This document shows positions 60,926 to 64,000 of a DNA stretch of 64,000 bases, one piece after another. Positions within the stretch are counted from its first letter, which is position 1, and each line of letters starts with the position of its first letter. The DNA is from UBA8437 sp964646205 (GTDB taxonomy: Bacteria > Planctomycetota > Planctomycetia > Planctomycetales > Planctomycetaceae). Location of the stretch: the NCBI GenBank assembly GCA_964646205.1, contig CAZYAZ010000001.1, positions 62,001-126,000 of the forward strand, read 5' to 3'. The notes below the pieces were generated by a model. It was not told the origin of the DNA, ran no database searches, and saw only the letters and a list, made by a program, of their open reading frames with translations. The translations under genes and the position numbers were made by a program.

Positions 60926-62914
60926 GTGGGCAGTTTTTCACGGCTGATTCCGTACATACTTCCACACCGGCGGCTGTTCATTCTCAGCGGTGTCTTCGGC
61001 CTGGGCGTGGCACTCTTGTGGGGCACCAACCTCTCGGTCGCCTTCCCGATCGTCAAGGTCCTGCTGCAAGGCCAATCGATCCAGGAATACGCCGACCAGG
61101 AATCGGAATGGTATCGCGACGAGATCGCTGTGAAGAACAGCGAACTGGACAGCCTGCCGGCAGAAAGTCTCAAGGAACGCGCCCGGCTACAGGGAAAAAT
61201 CGCCGACCAGACCAGCAGGCTCAGACAACTCACCTGGGTCCGCAGCCAGCTACTGCCTCACCTCCCCCGTGACGCGTTCGACACGATGGCACTGGTGCTG
61301 CTGCTGCTGTTGCTGGGGACACTCATCAAGGGTGCCGCAATATTTGTCCAGGATGTGCTGGTCGGCAGTGCCGTGGAGAAATCGGTGCGCGGCGTCCGTG
61401 AGGCCTGCTTCGAGCATTGCCTGTCGCTGGATTACCAGACACTCTCGGCCGAAGGCACCGCACCACTGATGTCGCGTTTCACCAACGACATCAACGTGAT
61501 GTCAAACGGACTGAAACTGATGGGCGGCAAGGTGGTCCGGGAACCGCTCAAGGCCCTCACCTGTGTCGTGTTGGCTTTCATGGTCAACTGGCAATTGACC
61601 TTGATGTCGCTGCTGTTCGTGCCACTGTTCGGGATTGTCTTCTACCGATACGGCAAGGCCCTCAAGGCCGCCAGCCTCCGGATGATGGAGAGCATGTCTC
61701 GGATCTACGAGACACTGGCCGAATCATTCCGCATGCTCAAGGTCGTCATCGCTTTCAACGGCACGAACCGGCAGAGGGAAAAATTTCGTCGCGAGAACCG
61801 CGAGTACTACCACAAGGCGATGCAGGTCGTGAAAGTGGACTCGTTGACGAATCCGACCACCGAGTTGCTGGGGCTGGCAGCGGTCTGCGTGGCCTTGCTG
61901 CCAGGTGCCTACCTGGTCCTGAGAGGGACCCGGACGATCTGGGACATCCGGCTGACAACAGAGGTGATGGATGTGGCGAGGCTCTCGCTGCTGTACGCCT
62001 TCCTGGCCGGCACGATCGACCCGATCCGCAAGCTCTCCAGCGTCTACTCGCGACTGAAACGAGCCACCGCCGCCACCGACCGCATCTTCGAACTGATGGA
62101 CCGAGTGCCCACGGTCGTCTCGCCCGAGTTGCCTCAACAGATCGAACCATGTCACCGATCAATCGAGTACCGAAATGTTTCGTTCCGCTACGACGGGCAG
62201 TTGGAAGACGCGCCCGAGGCACTCTCGAAGGTCAACCTGCTGGTCGAAGCGGGCGAGGTGTTGGCATTGGTCGGTGGGAATGGATCAGGAAAATCGACAC
62301 TGGTTCACCTGTTGCCACGGCTTTTCGATCCGACCGAGGGATCCATCCGGATTGATGGGATCGATGTCCGCGAGGCCAATCCAATCGAATTGCGGAATCA
62401 AATCGGAATCGTGACGCAGGAACCGTTGCTCTTTGACGACACGGTGTTCGAAAACATCCGGTTCGGCCAGCCCCAGGCAACCCGTGAGGAGATCCACGAC
62501 GCGGCGCAGCAGGCCCTGGTGACCGAGTTTGTCGACCAGTTTCCCGACGGGTTCGAGACCATGGTCGGTGAAGGAGGTGGACGTCTCTCCGGTGGGCAAC
62601 GACAACGGATCACGCTGGCCCGGGCCATCCTCCGTGACCCGGCAATCCTGGTCCTCGACGAGGCCACCTCGGCAATCGATGCCAGCAGCGAAGACAAGAT
62701 CCACGAGGTGCTCCGGCAGTTCGTGCGGAATCGCACCGTGTTGATGATCACGCATTCCCTGGCTCCCAGCGTGTTGGAACTGGTCACCCGCGTGGTCGTG
62801 ATGGACAGTGGCCGCATCATCGCCACCGGCCGTCACGAGGAACTCCTGCAGTCCTGCCCGGTCTACCGCCAGGCCTTCTACTCCCGGATTCACGTTGACG
62901 CGGATGCGGCCTAG
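60926..62914 (+). CDS. MsbA-like ABC exporter (fused permease and ATPase)
   Basis: 662 residues from GTG 60926, with GACGAGG at 60912-60918 as ribosome binding site; a GTG at 60869 is less likely. The membrane domain has six helices, but between helix 1 (about 17-47) and helix 2 (about 121-140) lies a charged, Gln/Glu/Lys-rich insert of about 70 residues that looks like a coiled coil outside the membrane. The ATPase domain has Walker A GGNGSGKST, the Q-loop VTQEPLLFDD, signature LSGGQRQR, Walker B ILVLDEATSAID and the H-loop MITHS. MsbA-type proteins flip lipids or lipid-linked compounds as homodimers. It lacks the peptidase or adaptor partners of a type I secretion exporter. Confidence 0.88.
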   Translation: MGSFSRLIPYILPHRRLFILSGVFGLGVALLWGTNLSVAFPIVKVLLQGQSIQEYADQESEWYRDEIAVKNSELDSLPAESLKERARLQGKIADQTSRLRQLTWVRSQLLPHLPRDAFDTMALVLLLLLLGTLIKGAAIFVQDVLVGSAVEKSVRGVREACFEHCLSLDYQTLSAEGTAPLMSRFTNDINVMSNGLKLMGGKVVREPLKALTCVVLAFMVNWQLTLMSLLFVPLFGIVFYRYGKALKAASLRMMESMSRIYETLAESFRMLKVVIAFNGTNRQREKFRRENREYYHKAMQVVKVDSLTNPTTELLGLAAVCVALLPGAYLVLRGTRTIWDIRLTTEVMDVARLSLLYAFLAGTIDPIRKLSSVYSRLKRATAATDRIFELMDRVPTVVSPELPQQIEPCHRSIEYRNVSFRYDGQLEDAPEALSKVNLLVEAGEVLALVGGNGSGKSTLVHLLPRLFDPTEGSIRIDGIDVREANPIELRNQIGIVTQEPLLFDDTVFENIRFGQPQATREEIHDAAQQALVTEFVDQFPDGFETMVGEGGGRLSGGQRQRITLARAILRDPAILVLDEATSAIDASSEDKIHEVLRQFVRNRTVLMITHSLAPSVLELVTRVVVMDSGRIIATGRHEELLQSCPVYRQAFYSRIHVDADAA

Positions 62915-62998
62915 CCCACCACGAGGCCCGCGACGGACAATGTGCGCCCCTTCTTCTCCTCACTCTCCTACTCGGCGCGGTACAGTACACCAACGCCG

Positions 62999-64000
62999 AT
63001 GACCAACTCCACGCCCACCAACGCTGCGCCAAGACGACTCACCCCGGTCGTGATCGTCGGACTCATCACCCTGGTCCTGGTGGTCCTCTCTCTTCTCAAC
63101 CGTGGCACGCATCGTGAACCGGGACTGAGTGAAGACCAGGCACGGTACCTGCAGGACGTTGAACATCTTGGCGGATTCGTCTTCGGCGACCGCTGCCTTC
63201 CCAGGGTGTCCGCGGCCCTCCGCGACGAAAATCTCGACGAACTGATGACATTCCTCTCGGCCGGTTTCAACGGGGGGCGGATCTTCGAAAAGGACCATCC
63301 CGAATCGGTCCATGCCCACGGACAAGTCACCTCCACCCGACGCCACCACGAGGACAACGGCATCGGGAAAGCCAACTGCAACGGCAAGGAATTCATCGAG
63401 TGGTTGCTCGAGCAACGTCGCGGCTTCGAATCGCTGGACTCGATCGGGGCGAAGGTCAAGAGAATGCAACCCATTTCCTCCGGCAGTCTCGATGGACCCT
63501 GGCGAGGCTCTCTGCTGATCACGATGCGAGGTCAAACCGCCAACGACCACATCCGGGAAACTCGGATCGAATTGGCATGTCAACTCGAGGGAATCAGCGA
63601 CGAGTCCCCCACACAGGACGGCTGGTTCAGGCAACTCTCGGTGAAACAAGTCGACGTCGTCGACAGTGCCACGACACTGATGGAGGAAATGACCGCCTCG
63701 ACGGGCATCAACGTGACACGGCTCCAGGACAACTGGCTGGGAACCAGTGGTCCGCAAATTCCAGTGCTGACCGGCGGCGTCTACCTGGCTGACTTCGACG
63801 GCGATCAACACGTCGACTGCCTGTTGACTGACATCAAGGGGATGGCCCTGTATCGCGGCCTGGGAAACGGTCGTTTCGAGGACGTCACCGAGGCCGTGGG
63901 ACTGCCCCAGGCATTCCTCGACCTGCCGGCCGCCTGGGGCGACTTCGACAACGACGGCGACCCCGACCTGGTGCTCGGACGACGCTTTTATCGCAACGAT
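62999..64000 (+). CDS. CRTAC1-type FG-GAP repeat protein (3' end outside window)
   Basis: Open from ATG 62999 to the window end, 334 residues so far. The start has one membrane helix (about 15-35, VVIVGLITLVLVVLSLLN) after a short Thr/Arg-rich segment. Residues 40-250 have no clear similarity to known domains that I can name. FG-GAP repeats then begin: YLADFDGDQHVDCLLTD and WGDFDNDGDPDLVLGRRFYR, with calcium-loop DxDxDGxxD spacing. It is the third member of this family in the window and the only one on the plus strand. The full protein is probably twice this long and ends in an ASPIC/UnbV domain, but that part is not visible. Confidence 0.82.
   Translation, partial: MTNSTPTNAAPRRLTPVVIVGLITLVLVVLSLLNRGTHREPGLSEDQARYLQDVEHLGGFVFGDRCLPRVSAALRDENLDELMTFLSAGFNGGRIFEKDHPESVHAHGQVTSTRRHHEDNGIGKANCNGKEFIEWLLEQRRGFESLDSIGAKVKRMQPISSGSLDGPWRGSLLITMRGQTANDHIRETRIELACQLEGISDESPTQDGWFRQLSVKQVDVVDSATTLMEEMTASTGINVTRLQDNWLGTSGPQIPVLTGGVYLADFDGDQHVDCLLTDIKGMALYRGLGNGRFEDVTEAVGLPQAFLDLPAAWGDFDNDGDPDLVLGRRFYRND

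Noticed and set aside
60926..62914. ABC exporter as a type I secretion partner for the RTX-like proteins
   Set aside because: It is more than 50 kb away, has no C39-like or RTX-type N-terminal domain, and no membrane fusion protein gene accompanies it.

Overview
The window is a GC-rich, gene-dense bacterial segment that I assign to the phylum Planctomycetota. The grounds are two large RTX-like proteins with the planctomycete-type N-terminal motif LEDRTLLS, three FG-GAP/ASPIC (CRTAC1-type) proteins, a DUF3604 protein, and a heavily extended ribosomal protein S9. I do not assign a genus. A run of 100 N at 41944-42043 marks a draft or metagenome assembly.

Region 1 (1-9093) holds a partial sulfotransferase, an OsmC-type peroxiredoxin, a DUF3604/PHP-like protein and two tandem paralogous RTX-like surface proteins. 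Region 2 (9134-31308) is a complete-looking exopolysaccharide locus. On the minus strand it has GT4 glycosyltransferases, a FemAB-like GNAT protein, a sulfotransferase, a PIG-L deacetylase, a formyltransferase-like protein, a polyprenyl-phosphate sugar transferase, two AsnB-type amidotransferases, an O-antigen ligase/polymerase-like protein, a flippase and an APH-fold kinase. On the plus strand it has one GT4 gene, and then a Wza-like exporter, a Wzc-like tyrosine autokinase and a Wzy-like protein fused to TPRs. Many genes are joined by 4-bp ATGA overlaps or gaps of a few bases, so they probably form two long minus-strand operons and one plus-strand export operon.

Region 3 (31453-49986) is mostly housekeeping: fumC, metH and metF on the minus strand divergent from ahcY (the methyl cycle) with a structured-looking leader before ahcY, a DUF4105 protein, mgtE, rplM-rpsI, hisC-hisB, two alpha/beta hydrolases, a TIM-barrel protein and xseA-xseB.

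Region 4 (49983-64000) has two adjacent CRTAC1-type FG-GAP proteins followed by an HpcH/HpaI aldolase and an SSS symporter on the minus strand, then an MFS transporter, an amidase, an MsbA-like ABC exporter and a third, truncated FG-GAP protein on the plus strand.

The observations most worth checking are: (i) the polysaccharide locus, which has the amidotransferase/FemAB/kinase set familiar from exosortase-linked clusters but no exosortase in view; (ii) the bipartite architecture and shared tail of the two RTX-like proteins; (iii) the acidic tandem-repeat extension of S9 that breaks the assembly; and (iv) the possible RNA switch upstream of ahcY. No tRNA, rRNA, CRISPR array, transposase or phage gene was recognised.
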